A DNA stretch of 64,000 nt from Amphritea balenae (GTDB lineage: Bacteria; Pseudomonadota; Gammaproteobacteria; Pseudomonadales; Balneatricaceae), in contig NZ_RQXV01000002.1 of the NCBI RefSeq assembly GCF_003858655.1, positions 310,001 to 374,000 on the forward strand, read 5' to 3'. This document shows, in pieces, positions 37,039 through 45,491 of the stretch (positions are counted from its first letter, which is position 1; each line of letters starts with the position of its first letter). Position numbers and translations under genes: made by a program. Under the pieces are notes generated by a model. It was not told the origin of the DNA. It saw only the letters and a list, made by a program, of their open reading frames with translations, and ran no database searches.

Positions 37039-38178
37039 GTGAAATCACCTTTGAAGGGCCTTAAAGTACTTGATCTGTCAACCTTGTTGCCAGGTCCCTA
37101 TGCCACCATGATGTTGGCTGATCTGGGGGCTGAAGTGCTGCGGGTTGAATCGGCTTCAAGGCCTGATCTGGTGCGTAATATGATGCCGCAGATTGACGGA
37201 CAGTCTGCCGCATTCAGTTACCTTAACCGGGGTAAGAAATCCCTGGCGCTGAATCTTAAACATCCTCATGCCGGTCAGATTATTCGCCAGCTAATTTCAG
37301 AGTACGACATTCTGGTAGAGCAGTTCCGTCCGGGCGTAATGGCCCGGCTTGGGTTGGATTACGAAAGTCTTAAAGAGGTCAATCCTAAGTTAATCTATTG
37401 CTCGGTAACGGGTTACGGTCAGGATGGGCCTTACCGGGATAAAGCGGGCCATGATCTTAACTATCTGGCGCTATCGGGTGCTGCGAGTCATATGGGGCGC
37501 AAAGCATCAGGGCCTGCGCCTATGGGGTTGCAGGTTGCTGATGTGGCGGCCGGATCGCACCCTGCGGTGATCTCTGTACTGGCGGCTGTGATCGGTCGAC
37601 AGGTTAGCGGTGAAGGTTGTTACTTAGATATTTCGATGGCCGACAATACCCTGGCTATGCAGGCATTAATGGCGCCGGGGGCGCTTAATGGTGGTCGTGA
37701 TCCTGAGCCGGAAAGTAATTTCCTGAATGGCGGTGGGCTGTACGATTACTATCGCACCGCAGATAACCGTTACCTCTCAGTGGGCAGCCTTGAACCACAG
37801 TTTCGTCAACGGCTGGCGCAGGCGTTGAACATTCAGGATAACCCGCCCTTGGAAGAGTTGCAGTTTAAAACTTTGCTGCAGCAAAAATTTAGTCGCCAGG
37901 ACCTTGATACCTGGTGTGAAGAACTTGCAGATCTGGATGCCTGTGTTGAACCGGTACTGACGGTATCTGAGGCGGCAACGCACCCTCAGTTCCAGGCAAG
38001 AAATATGATTATTGAGACCCCCGCAGGTGAACGTCAGGTGGCTCCGGCGCTGGGCTTTGATCAAGAGCCTTTGCAGCCTGCACCCTTTTGCGGTGAGCAG
38101 GGTGAGCAGGTGCTAGATCAGTTGGGTTATAGCGCATCTGAAATTGAACATTTACGTACCGCAGGTCTGTTTGATTAA
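37039..38178 (+). CDS. CaiB/BaiF family CoA transferase or alpha-methylacyl-CoA racemase
   Basis: This 379-residue class III CoA-transferase-fold protein starts with GTG 10 bases after the dehydrogenase stop. It opens with the VLDLSTLLPGPYATMMLADLG stretch and has NRGKKSLALNLK. The segment KAGHDLNYLALSGA and the following LQVADVAAGSHPA resemble alpha-methylacyl-CoA racemases, in which the His of GHD and a later Asp are the catalytic pair. A racemase acting on 2-methyl-branched acyl-CoA would suit an operon with an acyl-CoA dehydrogenase, but a true transferase is also possible. Confidence 0.82.
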   Translation: MKSPLKGLKVLDLSTLLPGPYATMMLADLGAEVLRVESASRPDLVRNMMPQIDGQSAAFSYLNRGKKSLALNLKHPHAGQIIRQLISEYDILVEQFRPGVMARLGLDYESLKEVNPKLIYCSVTGYGQDGPYRDKAGHDLNYLALSGAASHMGRKASGPAPMGLQVADVAAGSHPAVISVLAAVIGRQVSGEGCYLDISMADNTLAMQALMAPGALNGGRDPEPESNFLNGGGLYDYYRTADNRYLSVGSLEPQFRQRLAQALNIQDNPPLEELQFKTLLQQKFSRQDLDTWCEELADLDACVEPVLTVSEAATHPQFQARNMIIETPAGERQVAPALGFDQEPLQPAPFCGEQGEQVLDQLGYSASEIEHLRTAGLFD

Positions 38179-38295
38179 CGGCTTAGTAAACATTTTTTAG
38201 AAAAGATAAAGGACCAGTCTTATATCTGTGTCAGAAAAGCCAGGGGCTTTTGCATCGATATAAGGGCCTGAATAAAGATAACAACGAGGCAAATA

Positions 38296-39954
38296 ATGAC
38301 TATTGCAAATTATCAGGAATATTATGACAGCTTCACACCGGCTCAGATTGAAGATCAGCTGATCGGCAACCTGAAGGATGGCTTTAATGTATGTGAAGAG
38401 ATCTGTGACCGTTGGGCTGAGGACAGCAATAAAATTGCACTGAATTATGAAGGTGTTTCTCGTCCGGCTTCCAGTCATACCTTTGCCGAACTACAAAAAC
38501 GTGCAGCGAAATTTGCTAATCTATTGAAAGCGAGAGGCATAGGCAAAGGGGATCGGGTTGCTTGTTTGATGCCCCGCACACCCGAACTGATGGTTGTAGT
38601 GTTAGGCACCTTGCGTGCGGGTGCTGTCTATCAGCCATTGTTTACTGCATTTGGTGCCGGCGCAATTGAATATCGGGTAACGCAGGCACAAACAAAGCTG
38701 TTGATCACTGACCCTGACAATGTATCTAAACTTGATGATGTTAAGGGCTGCCCACCGGTTGTTCTGTTTAATCGACAGGATGCCGATGCAAAGTATGCAG
38801 AACTGGCTGATTTTGAAACTGAGATGGCTCAGCAATCAGATGTCTTTGCTCCGGTTACTATTGGCGCGGATGATCCTTTCCTGCAAATGTTTACTTCGGG
38901 TACTGTCGGCAAAGCTAAAGGTGTTGCTGTTCCTGCACGGGCGCTGTTAGCGTTCTATAACTATATGCGTTTTGCTATTGGTCTGCGGCCGGAAGATACT
39001 TACTGGAACGTGGCTGATCCGGGCTGGGCGTATGGTTTGTACTATGCGGTAGTAGGTCCACTGTTGTTGGGTAATACCACCCACTTCAACGAGCAGGCGT
39101 TTACCCCAGAAACGACTTACGACATGTTGCGTAAGTATAAAATTACTAACCTGGCAGCGGCGCCTACGGCGTACCGCTTGCTGATGGCACATGATGATAT
39201 TCTGACTGACGATGACACATTTGATCTGCGCGTTGCCAGTAGTGCCGGCGAGCCGCTAAACCCTGAAGTTATTGGCTGGGTAGACCGTCGTTTAGGTTGT
39301 CCTGTGATGGATCATTACGGTCAGACTGAAACCGGTATGACAGCCTGTAACCATCATGACCTGGAGCAGCGTATTGTTCGGGTTGGCTCTATGGGCTTCT
39401 CTATGCCTGGTGTCCGGGTTGTTGCGCTTAATAATGATCTGCAGGAAGTCGCTGAAGGTGAGACCGGTGAGTTAGCCGTTGATATGGAAAATTCGCCACT
39501 GTTCTTCTTCCCGGGTTATACCTGGGGTGAAAAGAATCCGTTCCGTGGCAAGTACTACCTGACCGGTGATGTAGTTATCAGTCATGGTGATGGTAGCTAC
39601 TCATTCAATGGTCGTGATGACGATATTATTACCACAGCCGGTTACCGTGTTGGGCCGTCAGATGTTGAAAGTACGTTGCTAGAGCATGAGGCGGTTGCTG
39701 AAAGCGGTGTTATTGGTAAACCTGATCTGGAGCGTGGCGCCATTATCAAGGCTTATGTGGTTGTTATGCAGCAGTTTGATGCTTCAGATGAGTTAGCTGC
39801 TGAGCTGAAAACCCATGTTCGTAACCGCTTGTCTACCCATGCTTTCCCGCGGGAAATTGAGTTTGTTGAAGAGCTGCCGAAAACACCAAGTGGCAAAATT
39901 CAGCGCTTTATCCTGCGTAACCGGGCTAAAGATGAAGCGGATACGATGGCCTGA
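38296..39954 (+). CDS. AMP-dependent acyl-CoA synthetase
   Basis: This 552-residue adenylate-forming ligase activates a carboxylic acid to its CoA ester. It has a P-loop variant FTSGTVGKAKGV (the usual SGTTG-PKG is altered at two places), the A5 motif DHYGQTETGM, YLTGDVV and GRDDDIITTAGYRVGP, and the C-terminal catalytic lysine in PKTPSGKIQRF. Overall it resembles the acetyl- and medium-chain acyl-CoA ligases. It follows the CaiB/BaiF gene after a 117-base gap that contains a leader, and precedes the thioesterase gene by five bases. Confidence 0.9.
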   Translation: MTIANYQEYYDSFTPAQIEDQLIGNLKDGFNVCEEICDRWAEDSNKIALNYEGVSRPASSHTFAELQKRAAKFANLLKARGIGKGDRVACLMPRTPELMVVVLGTLRAGAVYQPLFTAFGAGAIEYRVTQAQTKLLITDPDNVSKLDDVKGCPPVVLFNRQDADAKYAELADFETEMAQQSDVFAPVTIGADDPFLQMFTSGTVGKAKGVAVPARALLAFYNYMRFAIGLRPEDTYWNVADPGWAYGLYYAVVGPLLLGNTTHFNEQAFTPETTYDMLRKYKITNLAAAPTAYRLLMAHDDILTDDDTFDLRVASSAGEPLNPEVIGWVDRRLGCPVMDHYGQTETGMTACNHHDLEQRIVRVGSMGFSMPGVRVVALNNDLQEVAEGETGELAVDMENSPLFFFPGYTWGEKNPFRGKYYLTGDVVISHGDGSYSFNGRDDDIITTAGYRVGPSDVESTLLEHEAVAESGVIGKPDLERGAIIKAYVVVMQQFDASDELAAELKTHVRNRLSTHAFPREIEFVEELPKTPSGKIQRFILRNRAKDEADTMA

Positions 39955-39959
39955 CTGTT

Positions 39960-40418
39960 ATGGTTGAGCTTCAATCTGCTCCGGCGGAGTTCAGGGTGTA
40001 TAACCCTGACTTTGCCGATGAAGTTGAAAGGGTGTTCTATAGCGCGCCCTTTGTCCGGGATCTGGGTTTTGAACTGCTGAGTTTTGAACCCGGTCATTGT
40101 AGTACGTCGCTTGAACTGAATGATAAGCACCTGCAGCAGGATGGTTATGTTCATGCCGGTGTGCAGGCGACACTGGCTGACCATACCGCTGGTACGGCGG
40201 GGGCTACACTGTTAGCTAAAAATCAGATTGTGTTAACCGCTGAGTTCAAGATAAATTTACTCCGGGCCGCTAAGGGAGATCGTCTGGAGTGTCGATCCCG
40301 GGTGCTGAAACCCGGTAAGCAGCTGATTATCGCTGAATCGGAAGTGTTCTGTGTCAGTGGTGATAAGGCTGAACTGGTATCCAAAGCGACCGTCACTCTG
40401 GCGGTTGTTTCTCAATAA
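39960..40418 (+). CDS. PaaI-type hotdog thioesterase
   Basis: This 152-residue hotdog-fold protein of the PaaI/YigI group carries QDGYVHAGVQATLADHTAGTA, the central helix with an Asp that acts in catalysis in relatives, followed by AEFKINLLRAAKGDRLECRS. It would hydrolyse acyl-CoA to free acid and CoA, perhaps to recover CoA when a pathway intermediate accumulates. It starts five bases after the ligase gene. Confidence 0.85.
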   Translation: MVELQSAPAEFRVYNPDFADEVERVFYSAPFVRDLGFELLSFEPGHCSTSLELNDKHLQQDGYVHAGVQATLADHTAGTAGATLLAKNQIVLTAEFKINLLRAAKGDRLECRSRVLKPGKQLIIAESEVFCVSGDKAELVSKATVTLAVVSQ

Positions 40419-40453
40419 ATAATAACTAAATCAACAGACAGCGGAGCCTTGTT

Positions 40454-40879
40454 ATGCCGGTAATGTCTATTCAAGAGATGAACAGCTTTCTGGCTGAACA
40501 TTTTCCTCAGGGTGAGAAATTTGGCGTGTTGACGGGTCTGGGCGATGCCTGGGCTGAAATGAAGTTGCCAGTTGATGATGAACATCTGCGTCCGGGGGGG
40601 ACTGTTTCTGGTCCGTCTATGATGGCGCTGGCGGATGTCTGTATGTATGCCGCCTTATTAGGCCAGATCGGGCCTGTTGCTCTGGCAGTAACCACCAATC
40701 TCAATATTAATTTTATGAGCAAACCATTGCCTGGTAGTGATCTGTTGGCTAAGTGCAGTCTGATGAAGGTCGGTAAGCGGTTGGCGGTGGGTGAGGTGTG
40801 GATCCGCTCCGAAGGCAGTGATGAGCTGGTCGCTCACACGACGCTTACCTACTCGATACCGGCTGAGCGCATGGGGTGA
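40454..40879 (+). CDS. PaaI-type hotdog thioesterase, second copy
   Basis: This 141-residue hotdog protein is clearly related to the previous one but only distantly. The key segment is RPGGTVSGPSMMALADVCMYAAL, followed by TNLNINFMSKPLPGSDLLAKC. It begins 35 bases after the first thioesterase and ends the operon. Two different thioesterases in one operon suggest two different acyl-CoA substrates. Confidence 0.83.
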   Translation: MPVMSIQEMNSFLAEHFPQGEKFGVLTGLGDAWAEMKLPVDDEHLRPGGTVSGPSMMALADVCMYAALLGQIGPVALAVTTNLNINFMSKPLPGSDLLAKCSLMKVGKRLAVGEVWIRSEGSDELVAHTTLTYSIPAERMG

Positions 40880-41003
40880 TCGAGATTAACTGGCAGCAAC
40901 GTCTGTTGCTGTTATCTGATGAGACAGAAATATTTGCTCTGTATTCTTAATCTTGATACGCCGCAGCCAGCGCTGGATGCGATGGCTGGGTTTATTGTGT
41001 CAG

Positions 41004-41615
41004 TTACAGAATTACCTGAGCAGCCTGCTTAACCAGTTCTGGCAGGCTTTCTGCGCGCATTTTGCTCATAACCCGGGAGCGGTGAACTTCCACTGTTTTC
41101 GGGCTGATACCGAGCTCTTCGGCCACTTCACGATTGGCCTTACCGGTAACAACCAGCGCCATCACCTCTTTTTCCCTGCGGCTCAGGCTCTCGTAAAGGG
41201 TGCGTACCTGTTCCTGTTGCTGCTGATCTGCGAACATTTCAGTAGCCTTACCCAGCGCTGTTTGTACCAGCGGAATCAGAACTTCGTCATCAAAGGGTTT
41301 CTCCAGAAAATCGATCGCGCCGTTTTTCATGGCGGTCACTGCCATGGGAATGTCGCCGTGACCACTGAGCACCACAATTGGTAAGCGAATGTCTCGTTCT
41401 AGCATGATCTGCTGTAGCGCCAAACCATTTATTTCCGGCATACGAACATCCAGCAGCATGCAGCCTTTTTCGCCTTTGTAATTACTCAGGAAGTCCCGCG
41501 CTGAGGAAAAGCTTTGCACCGACAGGTCATCGCTCTCGAGCAGCCACTGCATCGAGTCGCGAAAGTCATCGTCATCATCGACAATAAAAACGGTACCGCT
41601 GTGTCTGGTTGTCAT
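41004..41615 (-). CDS. FixJ/LuxR-type response regulator
   Basis: This 203-residue transcription factor has a receiver domain (DDDDD acid pocket at 13-17, phospho-acceptor D56 in LLDVRMPEI, lysine in FLEKPFDDE) and a C-terminal LuxR/FixJ helix-turn-helix (LSRREKEVMALVVTGKANRE, ISPKTVEVHRSRVMSKM). It starts four bases after the histidine kinase ends and surely forms a pair with it. By position it should control the flanking acyl-CoA genes. Confidence 0.93.
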   Translation of the reverse strand: MTTRHSGTVFIVDDDDDFRDSMQWLLESDDLSVQSFSSARDFLSNYKGEKGCMLLDVRMPEINGLALQQIMLERDIRLPIVVLSGHGDIPMAVTAMKNGAIDFLEKPFDDEVLIPLVQTALGKATEMFADQQQQEQVRTLYESLSRREKEVMALVVTGKANREVAEELGISPKTVEVHRSRVMSKMRAESLPELVKQAAQVIL

Positions 41616-41618
41616 GGT

Positions 41619-43133
41619 CTAGCCCTTTGCCGGAATCTTAATATAAAACTGGGTGCCTGTTTTGCCGTCACTTTCTGCCCATAACTGGCCACCGTGGGCC
41701 TCGATAATGGTACGGGATATAGAAAGTCCCATGCCCAGTCCCGTGGACTTAGAGGTGTAGAACGGCTCAAACAGTTTCTCTAACACCTCGGCACTGATGC
41801 CATTGGCATGGTCAGCTACCGATATGTAGATGTAATCTTTTGCTTTGCGGGTGCTGATAATAACGGGTCGAGAACTTTTTTCACAGTCGTTATACGCTTC
41901 AATTGCATTACGAATCAGGTTTAGCAGTACCTGTTCGATCTGAATTTTGTCAGCTACCAGAGGCAAGTCACCATTTTCCAGTTCATATTCGAAGCTGGTA
42001 TTGTGATCCAGGGATTCCTGTTTCAGGAATGCAGCAATTTCGTGGCAACTCTCATTGAGAGAAAACTCCATGCGCTGATATTCTGTTTTCTTAACAAAGC
42101 TGCGCATCCGTTTAACTATTTCGGCGGCCCGCTTAGCTTGTTTTGTAATCAGCTCCATTGATTTGGCTATCTCGTCGACCTTACTGATTCGGCCTTCATC
42201 GATACGACGCAACGAGCCTCGGCAGTAATTCAGAATGGCGGCCAGTGGCTGATTAATCTCATGGGCCAGACCCGATGCCATCTCACCGACAGAGAGGAGG
42301 CGAGCAATATGTGCCATCTCCAGTTGGTTGCGTTTCATCTCATCTTCCGCTTTGCGTCGCAGGGTGATATCCCGACCAATAATTGAGTAATACTCAACCT
42401 GCATATCGTCGTTCAGGTTACGGTGGGCTATAACTTCGCGTATCTCTGCTGTGCGGTCCCGGCCTGAGGGGAGCTGCATCTGAATGCTGCCGTACCAGGT
42501 GCCATGTGTAGCTGCATGGCTTAGCGCATCCTGTACCAGAGAAGCAAAGGTTTTGGGGTCAAACATCTGTTCAAGGTAGAACACTACCGGGTTTTCTTTC
42601 TCTGTTCCCAGAGTGATGTAGGTCGCCTCATTCATATAGGTCAGCTGCATCGTTTTATGGTTGCAGAACATGATCATATCGGACGATGCTTCAACCACCC
42701 GGGCCAGACGTCGGGTTGCTTGCTGAGCCAGTGTTTGTTCAGTTACATCACGAGAAACGCAGATCACTTCTATCGGTTTGCCGCTGTCATCCCGCAATGT
42801 CCGGCTAGTGGTTTCCAGCCAGATATAGTGCCCGTTTTTATGTTTATAACGGTACACATTGGTGTACATCCCTTTGCGATAGCGAACCGAGTCCGAGCGC
42901 TTGATCAGGTTGTCAGCATCTTCAGGGTGGAACAGATCATAACCGGCGGTGCCGATCATCTCATTGACGGTATAGCCCAACATACGTTCAACAGCGGGGC
43001 TGACATCCAGGAAGGTCCACTCCAGCGTCGGGGTATGACGGGAGATCATATCGGTAGATTGTTCTACCAAAAAACGAAAACGTTCCGCCTCATCCAGATC
43101 ACTGATAGTTTTAAGATCTTGTTCTGCGCTCAT
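41619..43133 (-). CDS. PAS-domain sensor histidine kinase
   Basis: This 504-residue cytoplasmic kinase has no membrane segment. It has two PAS-PAC domains (about 21-133 and 143-262), a FixL-type DHp domain with phosphorylated H291 in GLAHEINQPLAAI, and an ATPase domain with NLIRNAIEA, ADHANGISAEV and the GLGMGLSIS G-box. No FixL haem-binding signature is evident to me, so the signal is unknown; an intracellular acyl-CoA or redox cue is possible. The start lies 13 bases from a perfect palindrome that may be an autoregulatory site. It is divergent from the DmdB-like ligase. Confidence 0.92.
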   Translation of the reverse strand: MSAEQDLKTISDLDEAERFRFLVEQSTDMISRHTPTLEWTFLDVSPAVERMLGYTVNEMIGTAGYDLFHPEDADNLIKRSDSVRYRKGMYTNVYRYKHKNGHYIWLETTSRTLRDDSGKPIEVICVSRDVTEQTLAQQATRRLARVVEASSDMIMFCNHKTMQLTYMNEATYITLGTEKENPVVFYLEQMFDPKTFASLVQDALSHAATHGTWYGSIQMQLPSGRDRTAEIREVIAHRNLNDDMQVEYYSIIGRDITLRRKAEDEMKRNQLEMAHIARLLSVGEMASGLAHEINQPLAAILNYCRGSLRRIDEGRISKVDEIAKSMELITKQAKRAAEIVKRMRSFVKKTEYQRMEFSLNESCHEIAAFLKQESLDHNTSFEYELENGDLPLVADKIQIEQVLLNLIRNAIEAYNDCEKSSRPVIISTRKAKDYIYISVADHANGISAEVLEKLFEPFYTSKSTGLGMGLSISRTIIEAHGGQLWAESDGKTGTQFYIKIPAKG

Positions 43134-43146
43134 TGGGTCTCACAAA

Positions 43147-43163
43147 TAAGGGATATTCCCTTA
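43147..43163. promoter_or_regulatory. AGGG/CCCT palindrome upstream of the histidine kinase gene
   Basis: TAAGGG, five bases (ATATT), CCCTTA is a perfect 6-5-6 inverted repeat 13 bases before the kinase start codon on the minus strand. Its close position to the start suggests negative autoregulation or a promoter with a short leader. Confidence 0.6.
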
Positions 43164-43251
43164 GGACATAGTCATACAGGCCACTTTTTTGCCTGTATTT
43201 GACTTTAGAATAACTTGTCTAATTAGGGTAATTACGTATTATAGTTGATGC

Positions 43252-43271
43252 AATCAGGGTAAACCCTGATT
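43252..43271. promoter_or_regulatory. AATCAGGG/CCCTGATT palindrome upstream of the DmdB-like ligase
   Basis: AATCAGGG, TAAA, CCCTGATT is a perfect 8-4-8 inverted repeat about 100 bases before the ligase start. A further half site, TTAGGG followed by TAATTA, lies at 43223. Together with the two other palindromes it marks all promoters flanking this two-component system. Confidence 0.6.
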
Positions 43272-43372
43272 TTCATTAAAAGAAATATAACAAGGCTGCG
43301 CTTCTATTGTTGATGAATAGGGCTGATAAATAGAGCTGAAACACAGCGCAGCAACTATCAGGGCGAATAACT

Positions 43373-45001
43373 ATGTCTACACACTCGAATCCGTATCAGT
43401 TCGGGCTGGATAAAAATGCTGCGAACTTCTCATCGTTGAGTCCATTAACCTTTATTGAACGTGCAGCTTCAGTGTTCCCTGAGCGAACTGCGGTAGTGCA
43501 TCAGCAGACTCGCCGTAGCTGGTCAGAAACATATACACGTTGTCGCCGGTTGGCCAGTGCACTGAGTAGGCAGGGTATTGGAGAGGGGGATACAGTTGCC
43601 GTGATGGCGCCGAATCTGCCCGAGGTATTTGAGGCGCACTTTGGTGTGCCTATGTGTGGCGCCGTTTTGAATGCGCTGAATATCCGTCTTGATGCCGAGG
43701 CTATCGCCTTTATTCTGCAGCATGGTGAAGCGAAAGTTATTATTGTCGATCGTGAGTTTTCTGAGGTGATCAGTAAAGCCCTGAAAATGATCGCTCACCG
43801 TCCATTGGTTATTGATATTGATGATCCTTATTACGAAGGTGGTGAGTTAATAGGCACCACCAATTATGAAGACTTTATCGCCGAGGGTGATGCTGATTAT
43901 CCACTACAGCTACCCAATGATGAGTGGGATTCGATTACCCTGAACTACACCTCAGGTACCACCGGAAATCCAAAAGGCGTGGTTTATCATCACCGTGGCG
44001 CGTATCTGAATGCGATGAGTAATATCGTATCCTGGAATATGGGCCAGCATCCGGTGTATCTGTGGACGCTGCCTATGTTCCATTGTAATGGCTGGTGTTT
44101 CCCCTGGAGTATTGCGGCGGCGGCGGGTGTTAGCGTTTGTCTGCGTCATGTTAAGGCGGATGATATCTATGCGGCGATTAAGAATGAAAAAGTTAACCAT
44201 TTCTGTGGTGCGCCTATCGTTCTGAATATGCTGAATAATGCCCCTGAAGAGATGAAACAGGGTATTGAACACTCGGTGAAAGTAATGACCGCCGGTGCAG
44301 CGCCACCGGCGGCAGTTATTCAGGGTATGGAAGCGATGGGCTTCACTGTGACTCATGTTTATGGTCTGACCGAAACCTATGGGCCGTCAGTGGTTTGTGA
44401 ATGGCATCAGGAGTGGAATGATCGCTCCGATGAAGAGATCGCCCGTCTGAAGTCCCGTCAGGGGGTGAGAGCGCCTATGTTGGATGGTTTAATGGTTGCC
44501 AACCCGGATACGCTGGAACCGGTGCCTCAGGACGGTGAAACCATGGGTGAGATCTTTATGCGCGGTAATCTGGTGATGAAGGGCTATCTGAAAAATCCTT
44601 CGACTACCGAAGATAGTTTTGCTGGCGGTTGGTTCCATTCCGGCGATCTGGCTGTCTGGCATGCTGATGGCTACATTGAGATTAAAGACCGCTCGAAAGA
44701 TATTATCATCTCCGGTGGTGAGAACATCTCCTCGATTGAGGTGGAGGATGTGCTGTACCGCAATGGCAGTGTTATGGAGGCTGCAGTGGTGGCCAAAGAA
44801 GATGATAAGTGGGGTGAAGTTCCCTGTGCTTTCGTCAGTCTGAAAGAGGGCGCTGAAGTTACCGAGCAGGAAATTATCGATTTCTGTCGTGAAAATATGG
44901 CCAATTTTAAAGCGCCGAAGAAAGTCGTGTTCGGAGATTTGCCGAAGACCTCAACCGGTAAAATTCAGAAGTTTGTGTTGCGTGATAAAGCTAATTCATA
45001 G
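43373..45001 (+). CDS. DmdB-like acyl-CoA synthetase
   Basis: This 542-residue adenylate-forming ligase has N-terminal LDKNAANFSSLSPLTFIERA, then VFEAHFGVPMCGAVLNALNIRL, the P-loop NYTSGTTGNPKGVVYHHRG, VYGLTETYGP, and the C-terminal lysine in PKTSTGKIQKF. These resemble methylmercaptopropionate-CoA ligase DmdB of the DMSP demethylation pathway and the medium-chain AlkK type. No dmdA, dmdC or dmdD is visible (the local acyl-CoA dehydrogenase is the short type), so the DMSP role is only a possibility. It is divergent from the histidine kinase. Confidence 0.85.
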   Translation: MSTHSNPYQFGLDKNAANFSSLSPLTFIERAASVFPERTAVVHQQTRRSWSETYTRCRRLASALSRQGIGEGDTVAVMAPNLPEVFEAHFGVPMCGAVLNALNIRLDAEAIAFILQHGEAKVIIVDREFSEVISKALKMIAHRPLVIDIDDPYYEGGELIGTTNYEDFIAEGDADYPLQLPNDEWDSITLNYTSGTTGNPKGVVYHHRGAYLNAMSNIVSWNMGQHPVYLWTLPMFHCNGWCFPWSIAAAAGVSVCLRHVKADDIYAAIKNEKVNHFCGAPIVLNMLNNAPEEMKQGIEHSVKVMTAGAAPPAAVIQGMEAMGFTVTHVYGLTETYGPSVVCEWHQEWNDRSDEEIARLKSRQGVRAPMLDGLMVANPDTLEPVPQDGETMGEIFMRGNLVMKGYLKNPSTTEDSFAGGWFHSGDLAVWHADGYIEIKDRSKDIIISGGENISSIEVEDVLYRNGSVMEAAVVAKEDDKWGEVPCAFVSLKEGAEVTEQEIIDFCRENMANFKAPKKVVFGDLPKTSTGKIQKFVLRDKANS

Positions 45002-45034
45002 CAAGCACTATTGTTCAGCCTGATAGAAAAACGG

Positions 45035-45059
45035 AAAGAGACCTGCGGGTCTCTTTTTT
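45035..45059 (+). terminator. Terminator after the DmdB-like gene
   Basis: AAAGAGACC, loop TGCG, GGTCTCTTTTTT, about 35 bases after the stop. Confidence 0.88.
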
Positions 45060-45133
45060 CATGCGTCGCAATAATAATCGTAAGTTGTTAGTATTGCGCG
45101 CCAACTCATTATCGCACTATACAGGATCAGAAT

Positions 45134-45466
45134 ATGTCTAAGTTTTTCTTCAAAGGTACGATAGATGTGATGGGTAAATACGGTAAAAGTGGTTATAACC
45201 CTAAACCGAATGTGAAACCTGGCAGTGAAAATGATCCTTTATCACTGCTGGTTCCGAGTGAGGCGCGTAAAACTGAGATAGAAGCTGTTCTGCTGGAGCA
45301 TGATTTATTCGCGTCTATTCAGGTGGATGCCGCTGCAGAGGAAAATATCTCGGAACTGGATGCGGTATTAAGTACACCAAAAACCCAGCGCTTTGAAAAA
45401 AAGCCAGAGCGGAACGATCCCTGTCCTTGTGGAAGCGGTAAGAAATTTAAAAAATGTTGCCGATAA
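45134..45466 (+). CDS. SEC-C motif protein, PBPRA1643 family
   Basis: This 110-residue protein fits the small SWIM/SEC-C metal-binding family named after PBPRA1643: N-terminal KFFFKGTIDVMGKYG, a middle alpha/beta part with LLVPSEARKTEIEAVLLEHD, and a C-terminal zinc-binding SEC-C motif NDPCPCGSGKKFKKCC. The SEC-C tail is the same kind that ends SecA, where it binds zinc and SecB. The function of this family is unknown. Confidence 0.85.
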   Translation: MSKFFFKGTIDVMGKYGKSGYNPKPNVKPGSENDPLSLLVPSEARKTEIEAVLLEHDLFASIQVDAAAEENISELDAVLSTPKTQRFEKKPERNDPCPCGSGKKFKKCCR

Positions 45467-45491
45467 CAGTTTAAGATAAACATTAAGCTAT

